Shown: one piece after another, positions 44,614 through 54,896 of the stretch
How positions within the stretch are numbered: position 1 is the first letter of the stretch
How the letters are laid out: each line of letters begins with the position of its first letter
Assembly (NCBI GenBank): GCA_039000515.1
Contig: JBCFYV010011164.1
Location: forward strand, 45,527,159 to 45,591,158
Reading direction: 5' to 3'
DNA: 64,000 bases
From: Timema cristinae
Taxonomy: Eukaryota; Arthropoda; Insecta; Phasmatodea; Timematidae
Translations under genes and position numbers: made by a program
The notes under the pieces: generated by a model
What the model saw: only the letters and a program-made list of their open reading frames with translations
What the model was told of the DNA's origin: nothing
The model's database searches: none

Positions 44614-45932
44614 GGTTGTAATGGATTATAACAATTTTTTGTCAAATCAATATTTCACCACTTTGTATGATTTATAAAAAAGCACATACATAAATGAAAA
44701 ATAACTTTTTTATTTTAGTAGACCTATAATGTTTTTTATTGCGTTGAAAATAATTAGTAGTTTTTCATATTCAACACTAGTGTTATATATTTTTAAATAT
44801 AAACAGTTTTATTACAACAGTTACATACTAATTAAATATTTGAAAGTTTAAATAAAACCACTACGACTAACATTATTTGAAAGTGCGTGTAAATGATTAT
44901 TTACTCTACAGTTATATTTTAAACTTGATGCCATGCACTCTTATTCATAGTTGAAAGCATCGATTCAAAACAAACAAGATGAGGTGTGTAAGAAAAGACC
45001 AATATTATTTTGTCTCAAGTGCGCCCAGGCCGAGATATATTAGGATGGCATGAGGGGGGGAGGGAGAAGGTAGAAGGGGGTGTTAATCTGTTTCTACCTG
45101 CATCGTGAATAGTTGTCAAGGTCAAAGAAAGAGAGCTGGTGACAAAATCTGAGGGGTGAGTTGAAAGGTGTGTATGGTGGGGGTAGGTATTCGATCGTAG
45201 AGATACTAGCAGGACATCGCTGAACTATTTTATACAATTTTCTATCATTAATTACAATAACTCCATCTGGTTTATCAATTGGAAAAAAATACGTACCTTT
45301 ATTTTAGCTTAAGCTCTGTGTTTGTATAGGAAGAAATTTGATCCTTCTCACAAGGGAAAAAGTGCCAACTTTGAATCAATTTACTAAATTAATTATTAAG
45401 ATATATTCAAATATCTTCCAATACAAACATAGAACTTTATTTGATTTACAAGATAAAAAATACCACACACTTCTGCGATGTTTCATAATCCCGGAAACTG
45501 TGCCAGAAATAGGCAATATTTTTGCGCTTTATTCAGCCCTTCCATTCCATCTTAACTCCCTCTTAAAGACCACGAATATAAAGCCTTCAGTAAACAGCGC
45601 CAACATCGAAACACATCTTGTGATTTTTTTTCCTCTAGTGACGTCATAGAAACAGACAATTGTTGGTTCTGCCCAATACTTAGGCAGATGATAGGCATGA
45701 GCATTGAGCAGTTTAAGAGTTATAAGCTTATTTTTAAAATTCAAAATAACAACTTGACTCTGGAAATCGAACCCGTGTCTATGTTGTCATTTTTTCACTA
45801 AATTTATTTTAATTCCAATACCAGAATTTATCCTTTATACAACTATCAAGTGTCAGTTTGTAATGCACATGAACTCTTTTGTTATATACACAATATATTG
45901 TTTTGTTAAAGTATATATTTCTTTTGTTACAG
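44614..45932. other. Intergenic / possible 5' region of both genes
   Basis: AT-rich to about 44980, then G-rich around 45048-45090. The Mutator-like gene reads leftward and the receptor gene reads rightward from this interval. The 103-residue ORF 45338-45649 has no motif. A receptor promoter or upstream exon may lie here, but I cannot locate one. Confidence 0.35.
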
Positions 45933-46095
45933 TGTCGCCATCTTTAGAGAGTGAGGATGTCAACATGGGGAGCTCCTCTGCACAAGCACTAAAGATATCG
46001 GCTCTAGTTCTGATGGCTGTCATTGGGTCCGGCGCCAACATCTTGGTGGTTATTGTCTTTTACAGACGGCCGACACTCCGCTCTCCTTCAAACAG
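45933..46095 (+). CDS. Receptor exon 1 (5' UTR part plus start)
   Basis: Follows a polypyrimidine acceptor (ttttgttacag). The ATG at 45965 sits in caacatgg, an arthropod-like start context, and gives only about ten residues before helix 1. The frame is also open upstream to the acceptor (SPSLESEDVN), so an upstream coding exon cannot be excluded. Ends at aaacag|gtaact, phase 2. Confidence 0.8.
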
Positions 46096-47612
46096 GTAAC
46101 TTCCCCCTGTCTCACTCCTTTTCACTGTTATCTCCTTTCACCCTGAAACATACAAGCTCACCTTGTTTGGTTCCACTATGGCTGGGATGGCAAATCTCTG
46201 GTACGTAAGTACGATTTGGGTGGCACGTCTACGCTAAAATAATAATTAACTAAAACTTTTTTTCCCCAACATGGTATAACGTTTTTTAAGTCAATCATAT
46301 TTTTACAGCCGTATCATTAAATGTTATGTCATAACCAACTGGAAAAATGTAATTATAACTCATATGTCTTTTTAAGTTTAACATAGTTATTTTTCAAATT
46401 TATCGTATTTTTTCAACTGAAGATGTCATAGTTTGAATGTCTTTACTTCAAGATATTCAAAATAATATTGTATAAGACACTCAATTTTACAATTAAATAG
46501 GTTTTCCCTCGTTAAAATGAAGACATTATTAAAATACATTTTATAATTTGATATTATTAATTCATTATGTTTCATAATATTTATATATTTTTATTTTTAA
46601 ATACTCATTAAAAATGTAAATAGGAGGTGACACACTAGACTAGTTATAAATTTAACCAGTCCTTAATTAAGGAGCACACTGGTGGGCACGTGGAGAGAGG
46701 CGTCATTTTTATCTTATCTGGTTTGTTGGTGATGAAGAGATAGTCGTTTGAATCCCGAGAACGTGTACTGAAGTTTTTTTTTATATAAATGGTTTACCAC
46801 TCTCCCTCCACTCAAATCCTTGGTGCATCTACTCTAAACTAAACCTTTCTCTTTCCTACATTCATAATGTAAATATGCAGATAGCCCGCCTACTTATTAA
46901 AACTAGGTGCAAATAAAAAATACGTAAAAAAATCACAATGATCTATCCAGTTGACGTGTTCCTGTAGATCATTGCAATGATCCATACTGTTGACGTGTTT
47001 CTATAGCTAAATCATCACAATAATCCATACTGTTGACGTGTTCCTGTAGATTATTGCAATGATCCATACTGTTGACGTGTTTCTATAGCTAAATCATCAC
47101 AATAATCCATACTGTTGACGTGTTCCTGTAGATAAAACATTGCAATGATCCATACTGTTGACGTGTTTCTATAGCTAAATCATCACAATAATCCATACTG
47201 TTGACGTGTTCCTGTAGATTATTGCAATGATCCATACTGTTGACGTGTTTCTATAGCTAAATCATCACAATAATCCATACTGTTGACGTGTTCCTGTAGA
47301 TAAAACATTGCAATGATCCATACTGTTGACGTGTTTCTATAGCTAAATCATCACAATAATCCATACTGTTGACGTGTTCCTGTAGATAAATCATTGCAAT
47401 GATCCATACTTTTGACGTGTTCCTGTAGATAAATCATAACAATGATCTATACTGTTGACAAATTGTTAATGTGGGGAATGCCTGGTCTCCACCGTGGTTC
47501 GGATCCCACGTTAAACTGTAGGTCCTCCATTTCATCTCACAGTCACCTTACCATTACACACTAGCGTAAGTGCGTATAACCCGAACGGGTAGTAAGACGC
47601 GGTGCTAATAAT

Positions 47613-47667
<55 letters not shown>

Positions 47668-50600
47668 TACTGTTGGCGTGTTCCTATGGCTAGATCATCA
47701 CAATAATCCATACTTTTGACGTGTTCCTGAAGATAAATCATTGCAATGATCCATACTGTTGACGTGTTCCTGTAGATAAAACATCAATATCAAGGGAAAA
47801 CGAGCCTAGTCAAACTTACGGGAGTCCCGTTTACAATATTCTCCATTATAATTGGGTTTTTTCGATTATGTCCAATAGTATACAGGGCTACATGCAAATA
47901 ATAATCCATATTAATTACGCTATTGTAGGGATTATGAAGGTGTATTTTAGAGTAAATGTTCCCTGATTTGTGTAGAGGGAGGGAGTAAAACCATAAAGGG
48001 AAAAACTTTAATATACACCAACCCGTGATTAAAACCCCGACCTGCCCGTCACCAGCGAACCAAAGCAGATGGGCCTGAGATTTAATCCGTACGCCCACTT
48101 AAATGTATTATATAAAAGGGTTTGCAAAGCCAAGGAATTTAAAGTAATTCAAAATTGGTCTAATGGAAAAAATATATTCATAGTCATTCATACTATTTAT
48201 TCCTATTCCTACCAAAATTAGAATATTTTAAAGAAATTTAAAATAAATACTTTAGTAGATTTGTGCATCTAACCTTACTTCGTTTTCTTGATAAAGTAAA
48301 ATAATCTAGATTATTTTCAAGTCACTAATGTGCTATTAGTTTTAAGTTATCACTTGTCAGTGGTACAGGTAGTCATTATGTCTGCATCTTAGATTTCAGC
48401 GATGGCAGTAGTACTAAATATGTTAACGATGTGATTGTGTTTTTCTATAACCAATGCGTTTCATCCCTTATCCTTAGGTTCGTGATGAGTTTGGTCCTGG
48501 CCAACCTCCTGACCTCCCTTGTGGTGGATCCTATCATCATAGCGGAGCTGCTACATCGACACTCACCGGCTCTTTCCTGGTTACATCAGGTCGCCTATGG
48601 ACTCACGACATTCACAGTCACAGCCTCCATCCTCTCCATACTCGCCATCGCCGTCGACCGCTACAATGCTGTCCTTAGCCCCCTCCATTATGCAATGACC
48701 ATCACGCGTCAGAGGAGCAGAGGCATGATCACCGGTGTTTGGGGTTTATCCTCTCTGCTTGCTACACCTCAATTCCTTGGGGCTTTCTCTAAAAATTCAT
48801 CGCATTTCCAAGCTAGCTCTTCAATACCTTCTGAGAAAACTATGAACTGCACCACACCAGGAAGTAGTGAAGTGTTCACGCTGACCTATGCCCTTGTCCT
48901 AGTTACCGTAGGATTTACCCTCCCTCTGTTCGCACTTTGTTGGATCTACGCGAGAATGTACAACGCAGCGCATCTCAATAGTGAACGTACCAGACGTCAT
49001 AGTGTCTGCACAAACCCAGGAGAAGTAATATCGGCCAGTAGATCGTGCAGTAGAGGAAATTCCCTTGAGCTTCCTATACCACCAAATTCTGGCACACCGG
49101 ATAACCTTAGACGCACTTGGAGGAATCCTCCTCTATCTCAGCTCGCTGTTCCCAAAAGGCGATCTTCCAATGCAAGTTTTTCAGCTCTACTGTTTCGAGA
49201 AGAAGGGAGAGCAGTAAAAACAGCTGCCATGGTCATTGCGTCGTATATACTGTGTTGGACACCTTATTTCGTCACACTACTTGTCGACACATGGAGCGCG
49301 GTAGGAACAACGAATGGAATTCAAAATATCAGCATTATTCCTGAGTCGTTTCGTTTCCTATCTTTAATATCCGCACTCTCCAGCGGGTGTATTACTCCGT
49401 TTATTTACGTGTTTCGTAATGACACCGCAAGGAAAGAAGCTATCCGTGTTCTTACTTGGTGGAGAGCGGTTGGTGGAAAGTACAATGGAAATGTAACGCG
49501 GTGCAGCAGGGATGCAGGACCTCACTGTGATAATATAACCAAACCTCAAAGTTTTGGTCCACCAGTGCAAGACAATTTCGCCCTAAGAAGGCAGTCTCTC
49601 TCGTACTGTGACAGTGTATCTGTCCAAAGTTTCCACATCCCTGCCTTGGTAACTGAATGCAGTCATTGCAGTGATCCATTCTCTGGTCCAGGAACAGCAG
49701 ATTTTGTAGCTACATATGACGTCATTGAGAGCCCCGTGGAAGATGGAACCAAACATAAACCCCCCGATGGGAGTGAGGTTAAGAATGATACCAATACCTC
49801 CAATGTATCTCCTTTGAGAAAGCCTGGTACGAGAACGAGGAGGGAGAGTGTTACATTTCGTCTTGCATTCTTACCACAACGGCGGTGTCAGACATGCATC
49901 AGGCAAAACTCAGATTCTTCATCTGGGAGCGGACATCCTTTGATTCGTGAAGGGGACTCAACGGAAGCCAAAGGTTCGCCAGTGATCCATGTGAACAACA
50001 ACTCGGTGTCATCTCTCGTACGACTGACTGTCTCTCAGAAAAGGCAACAGTTTCTGATTGGACGACAAGGAAGTTCTGGTGAGGAGCTTACCATTAGTGA
50101 AAGTGAACCTGGAACTCCTAGACAGTTGTTGGAGCTGCAGCGTAAAGGCAGCACTGGGAAAGAGAGCTGTGATAATAACACCCCAAGACAGAAGTTCCTA
50201 CAGTACAATAATAATAACAATAACGACAGTGAAGACAACGAGGAGAGAGGGGTGAAGACTGGGGCGGTTATTCTTGAGCTGGATGAGCAGATTAACGATG
50301 GGGTTAACCCATTACAAAGGGTGACAGCAGTCTTCCAGGTAAGTTAAACTAATATTTTTAGCTGTGGCATGATGTTGTTGGGCATTATTGTTATTACTAG
50401 TGGTGATTTAGGAACTGACTCTTTCTTCCCTTCATAAGTTGAGTAAAATCAAAACAAAATGTACTGTATAATAGTTTCAACAGCAAACTCTCACCGGCGA
50501 GGTACGAGCATCTACACATCAGTTTTGTCATGCATGGTTTGATGATGGTAGTAAGGTCGGGCCTCTGGCTTCATGTACTGAGTTTTTTTAAACCACGAAA

Positions 50601-51428
50601 ATTTAAGTACACCTCTCCACTTTCTTTTCCTTTTCTCTGCTTCATTGGTGTGAATAACCCATGCGGATAGTCCCGAGGGTTAGTAAGACTCCAATGATCA
50701 AATATTTCACTAATAATATTCGATTCTTTTCGGACACATACAAAATGTCAATACCTAATAAGACAATGCATTCATTTTTTAAAATATGAATACACCTTAA
50801 GATAATTAGTTGGAGTCTCATTTTGTAAGTTTTTACCACTAAAAAGTTTCTTCAAAAATATTCTGGTATTTTCTTTGTCACCGTTAGCTTTTATTTGCGT
50901 CTAGTAGAGGCATTGTCACTATTAATAACATCGTGTATGTGTGTTTAGTTAAAATACTCTTTGTTTCAGTTTCAAGAGACAGCCCTCGAAAGGCTCACAC
51001 CTTCATCAGTCTCCCAGGAACATTATTCCCAGTGTAGTATAGATCTAGAACCTCCCGCTTCAGAGGAGATCCTTGCAGATTCAAAGGCGAGGCAAGACTC
51101 TTGCCAAAGTGACACGACAGTTCGACAGGACTCGAACTACAGTGATATTACGGTAGATAGTGGCGTAGTGGTGGACATTGGGGTCTTTAACAGGAGTCAC
51201 TCCAGCAGCAGTAGTCTTAGCGCGGTCAGTGTTAATGTCCCGCAGAGACCCAAGCGGCACAGACACAAACTGCAGAGGTTGGCGGCAGTGGAGGACGAGG
51301 AGATCTCGTCCGGTGGTCAGACGATCTCCCGGTGTGAAGAGAACTCGTCCATGAAAGATAAACTCAAATCTAGCTTCAAGTCGAGGTTCCACAGGCCAAC
51401 TTTTAAGTTGCCCAGATGTGACTTTTAA
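45965..51428 (+). CDS. Orphan class A G-protein-coupled receptor, three coding exons, 816 aa
   Basis: Coding segments are 45965-46095, 48478-50338 and 50970-51428, joined by GT-AG introns in phases 2 and 0 (131 + 1861 + 459 nt = 817 codons with stop). Helix 1 is about residues 11-33 and helix 2 about 45-66. The DRY motif at the end of helix 3 is 104-106, the helix 4 Trp is 132, helix 5 has Pro193, helix 6 carries CWTPYF (303-308) and helix 7 ends TPFIY (350-354). The third inner loop (about 209-289) and the tail (about 357-816) are long, polar and rich in Ser, Thr and Asn. The acid Asp of helix 2 is Asn53, the helix 7 NPxxY is TPFIY, and the usual Cys at the top of helix 3 is His80. It should sit in the plasma membrane and signal through G proteins. 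The ligand is unknown and I do not recognise an ortholog. Confidence 0.88.
46676..46922 (+). mobile_element. SINE family A, diverged, in receptor intron 1
   Basis: tggtgggcacgtggagagag, gtttgttggtgatgaagaga, tcgtttgaatcccgagaacg, ccactctccctccactcaaa, tail ttaaaactaggtgcaaataa. Confidence 0.65.
46935..47465. repeat. Dimeric minisatellite, ~39-43-bp monomers, first block
   Basis: The phrase atactgttgacgtgtt recurs every 39 or 43 bp (for example 46987, 47030, 47069, 47112, 47155, 47198). Two monomer types alternate: one with cctgtagat...ttgcaatgatcc, the other with ctatagctaaatcatcacaa. The higher-order unit is therefore a dimer of about 82-86 bp. Confidence 0.93.
47466..47607 (+). mobile_element. 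SINE family C, 5'-truncated, inserted in the minisatellite
   Basis: Starts near gtggggaatgcctggtctcc, then ccaccgtggttcggatccca, cgttaaactgtaggtcctcc and the shared tail gcgtataacccgaacgggta then gtaagacgcggtgct. Possible target duplication atactgttg occurs just before and just after the element plus its (AAT)n. Confidence 0.8.
47607..47667 (+). repeat. (AAT)n microsatellite, SINE tail
   Basis: About 60 bp of aat repeats directly joined to the SINE C tail. The poly-Ile ORF on the minus strand is an artefact. Confidence 0.95.
47668..47790. repeat. Dimeric minisatellite, second block
   Basis: Continues the first block: ggctagatcatcacaataat, ccatacttttgacgtgttcc, gcaatgatccatactgttg. It was probably contiguous with it before the SINE insertion. 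Confidence 0.9.
47915..48103 (-). mobile_element. SINE family A, minus strand, in receptor intron 1
   Basis: Inverted body (gtagagggagggagtaaaac, atacaccaacccgtgattaa, aaccccgacctgcccgtcac) and head (agatttaatccgtacgccca). Confidence 0.65.
48478..50338 (+). CDS. Receptor exon 2 (helices 2-7 and most of the tail)
   Basis: 1861 nt, entered in phase 2 and left in phase 0 at ttccag|gtaagt. It includes a poly-Asn run (tail QYNNNNNND, from about 50205). The codon mix is less AT-rich than the surrounding DNA, as expected of coding sequence. Confidence 0.9.
50339..50969 (+). other. Receptor intron 2 (631 bp)
   Basis: gtaagt donor and tttgtttcag acceptor. It contains a decayed SINE A. If the intron were retained, the tail would end three codons later at taa (50344-50346). 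Confidence 0.8.
50490..50705 (+). mobile_element. SINE family A, degraded, in receptor intron 2
   Basis: ctcaccggcgaggtacgagc, ttcatgtactgag, ctttctcttcc-like middle and a tail atgcggatagtcccgagggt then tagtaagactcc. Identified mainly by block order. Confidence 0.5.
50970..51428 (+). CDS. Receptor exon 3 (end of cytoplasmic tail)
   Basis: Adds 152 residues: Ser/Asp-rich (RQDSCQSDTTVRQDSNYSDI), a run of five serines (HSSSSSLSAV), and a basic end (KLKSSFKSRFHRP, then PRCDF). The two RQDS repeats are possible phosphorylation sites, which is an inference. Stop TAA at 51426-51428. Confidence 0.85.
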   Translation, partial: FQETALERLTPSSVSQEHYSQCSIDLEPPASEEILADSKARQDSCQSDTTVRQDSNYSDITVDSGVVVDIGVFNRSHSSSSSLSAVSVNVPQRPKRHRHKLQRLAAVEDEEISSGGQTISRCEENSSMKDKLKSSFKSRFHRPTFKLPRCDF

Positions 51429-54400
51429 TGAAACAGACTATTTACATAATGGAGGAAAAATTGCGGATAATTGGGACCAATTAAAAAATTTGGATTATTG
51501 TGAATAAAGTGAAAACAGGGTTGTACCCATAAATATATTTTCTAGGTGTGAGAGGAATGGATTATGGGAAAATTCCACAACAGAAGGTGGCAAGGATTTT
51601 TGTTAAACACTAAGCACCCTTTGAAGCAATTTCGAATGGTTTTCATTTTAAATATATAATTCAAGTTGTAAGGGTTTTGAATTTGACTCAAATAAGCTTA
51701 CAAGCTTAGGCGTTGTGGAGGAATATATATTAAAAAAAATTATAATTCCAAGGAGGTGCAAACCCTCTACAACCAACATCTCGTTAAGCCCCTGAGTAGT
51801 AAGTTATTGTGAATAATATATATTTTATTTTCAAATGTTATAGTTATTTGTTCAGAAAATATTAGAATTGTTTTTATTAGGTATTTAAAGTATTTAATCA
51901 AAAAACATGAGTTAAACTATTGTTAACAGAAGCAACATTTTTAGAATATTGAGAAAATAGATAATTTTAGATAAAACTGTATGGTAATCATACATTTTAG
52001 AAAGATAAAAAAAATCATGAAAACGTAAGTTGACCTCTAAAATAAATGACTCGCAAACACCATGACTAAAGATTTTAATATAATTTTAATATTGTAGCTA
52101 AATACTATAATTAAATTAATGAAATATATTTAAAAATCTATTATTATTTCACTTTAAACAAGGCAGTAGAAAATTAAGCATGGACAAATATGTATTACTA
52201 ATTTATCAGTAATTTATTAATAGTAAAATCTTAGTTAAAACATTATTGAAAGTTATATCTGGTAAACATAGTTTTCAAAAAACAAAATATTTTCATCCCA
52301 CCTCATTTTCAAATATAAAATATATATTTTTAAAATATTTTTTTGAAATTTATAGCCAAAATTAATGTAAGAGATGAATAAAAAAAATGCTGGAATTCTT
52401 AATACATAATATATTTAAGTTTTGATTGGTGCCAAAATATTTTCTTAAAATAACTTACAATATTAAGATTATCTCTGTAAAAAAATTAGCAGCTACTAAA
52501 GATGAAATTTGGCCCAAAATTGAACTTTGTGCTCTTCAAAACAAACTCTAATATAAAAAAATATTTCTATTCACACCTCCAGGTTTCTGTTAGTACAGAT
52601 TGCATTTGACGTTTCAGACTAGGTTTTGGTGGGATTAAAATTGTGGTTTTAAATAAACATTTTTCCTTGCTTATTCAACTGTCAATTTTAAGTTTGGGGC
52701 TGTATAAATGGAAATGGGAAATCAAAAAAGAATTACTATTTTCTAAAACTGAAAATAAAAGACTTTTTGTCACAAACTTCCTATTAAAAAGAATCGCTTC
52801 CTTTACATATTGGCTGCTACTAGAAATTAAAGTGAAAATATGTATAATTTATAGTTTTCTCTTAAATAAATTAATTAATTATTAATCAATGGTAATGCTA
52901 GAATCTTAATAATCAATATTTTATGGTTCAACAAATTAACAAAAAAAAAGAAGAAGCTTTCCATCTCTATATGTCATCTCTTATATTTTATTTTGGCCAT
53001 TGTTAAAGAAAAAATTTAGCCTGGGTTCTAAATTTGGACCCATCAAATCAAACATAAAACAAATAGCATCTGGAGGCTCACCTCTAGAGTCACTAAGTAG
53101 ATAAACATAGTTTCATGCCTTGGGGGTCTTTGAGATGTTGATACACAAACACAGGTTAGTTTGGTTTTATACAATAAAATATCATTTTATATTGTGTCTT
53201 TTTGGGAAAATGCACCAAATCAATTAATAACACGATGACTGAGTATGTATTTTTCTGCATATGATAGTATTAACAAAATTTGTAGTATGTGCCAACTAAA
53301 CTATTGTTGCTTGACACTTCATTTTCATGCAAAAAAAAAACTTGAAGGAGGAAGCTAAAATGTGTTATTGAAAATAATATTTCTTTAAAATATTAGCTAA
53401 AAAACTGTAACTATAAAAAAAAACTCACAAGATGCTTCTAATGCTCAAGGCGATTTTCAAATTTTCAATTTCGTAGAAGACTTTTTTTTTAAGTGTTACC
53501 TACTTTAAAAACACCATCAGGGAAAAGCGACATTGCTGAGAATTTATTAATTTACTACTACTATAATCTCTTTTAAAAACCCGAATTGTTGTATATTAAT
53601 AATCTACTTCTGGCTGGTCCAGAGTAAAATATGTGGTGCTCTTCAAGTTGCTGGATGAAACTACTGTGAATACTAAATTTTAAAGTTCACTTTTGTCTAT
53701 TGTATGGATCATATAGTGTGATCCAAGTATGCTGAGTGGTAGAAATACCTAAAATACATTTACTAATTACTTTCCTCAAGCTAAACTAATTATTTTTACA
53801 TATTTAATTGGTCAATATTACAAATTTCTTTTATTGTTTTTAATAACTAATGTAAATTGTGAAGATGTTCCATAGTGCTGTTTTTTAAATTTTATTTGAA
53901 TTTAAATTATCTCCTAACTAGTTGTAGCTATGAACTCTTATTTCACATTTTGAAAAATTATAGAGTATCGTATCAAAAAGTATTTTTCAAAATATATTCA
54001 TTTCTTTTAAATACATAATTTATATATATAAAATAAAAACATAATCTTTAATGTCAATATGTAAATATTTATCTTGTTTTGGTGGTTTTATAATATTAAA
54101 ATGTAAGCTTTGGTGATATTAGTATTTTTTTAAATGTGAAGCAAACTTTTGTAAATATTGTAAAATAGATTTTTAGTCATAAATTATTATACGCTATATA
54201 GTTAGAAAGTGTATATTGGGTAATGTGATTACTTAAATTCTATGAGGCATTTATTTATTTACTATCCTAAAAAAAAGGCAGTTTATAAATCCCTTTAAAT
54301 CTTATGCAATTTTTGTGTTTTTTGATTAAAAATTTAAGATTTTTTATAATTTACATTTTTAAAACATGCATAAAACTACCATTTCAATTTTAAAATTTCA

Positions 54401-54896
54401 AAATGGGGGAAAAAGTGTTTGCACCAAAATATATTTTTATATGATTTGCTATACTTTAAAATATAAATTTAAACTAGACAAATTACTTTTCAAAAATATT
54501 TATTTTATGATTCAAAATTATATCTGGGAAATTCCTATTGCTTACAGTATTACTGAATAATATAATATGTGTTACAAAAATATAAAGTTCTAGCAATAAA
54601 ATATGTTATAAGTTACAGTTAGATATTAAATATGAATTAATTTTCATATTTTGTGTTTTTTTGCTTTCTTTGTTGTTAACATAGGAAATATTATTTACAT
54701 TGAGTATTGTGTCATCTATAAATATGTATTTTTCCGAGAATTTATTTCAAATTTAATATGTTATGTGCCAATTTGCATACCAATTCTTCTAGTGAAAAAT
54801 GACTGACAGACGTTGTGAAGGAAAAGCCTAAATGCAAACACTTAAATACTGTACATCGATGTATGAGAATGAATAAAAATTTGTAACAAAAATAAA
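51429..54896 (+). other. Possible long 3' UTR of the receptor
   Basis: AT-rich DNA without recognised SINEs or supported ORFs. A proximal AATAAA lies at 51503-51508. A distal pair lies at 54872-54877 and 54891-54896, followed by T/G-rich DNA. The transcript end cannot be decided from the sequence. Confidence 0.4.

Larger units (their letters stand above)
46096..48477 (+). other. Receptor intron 1 (2382 bp)
   Basis: GT donor gtaact and acceptor tccttag. It holds SINE A copies, a dimeric minisatellite and a SINE C. The position, just after helix 1, is a plausible intron site in receptors of this class. Confidence 0.8.

Noticed and set aside
38131..45010. Terminal inverted repeats of the Mutator-like element
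   Set aside because: I compared the flanks by eye (about 38130-38540 against 44614-45010) and found no convincing match, so no outer boundary is claimed.
45338..45649. A 103-residue ORF upstream of the receptor
   Set aside because: No motif, an odd composition and no splice link to the receptor exon could be found.
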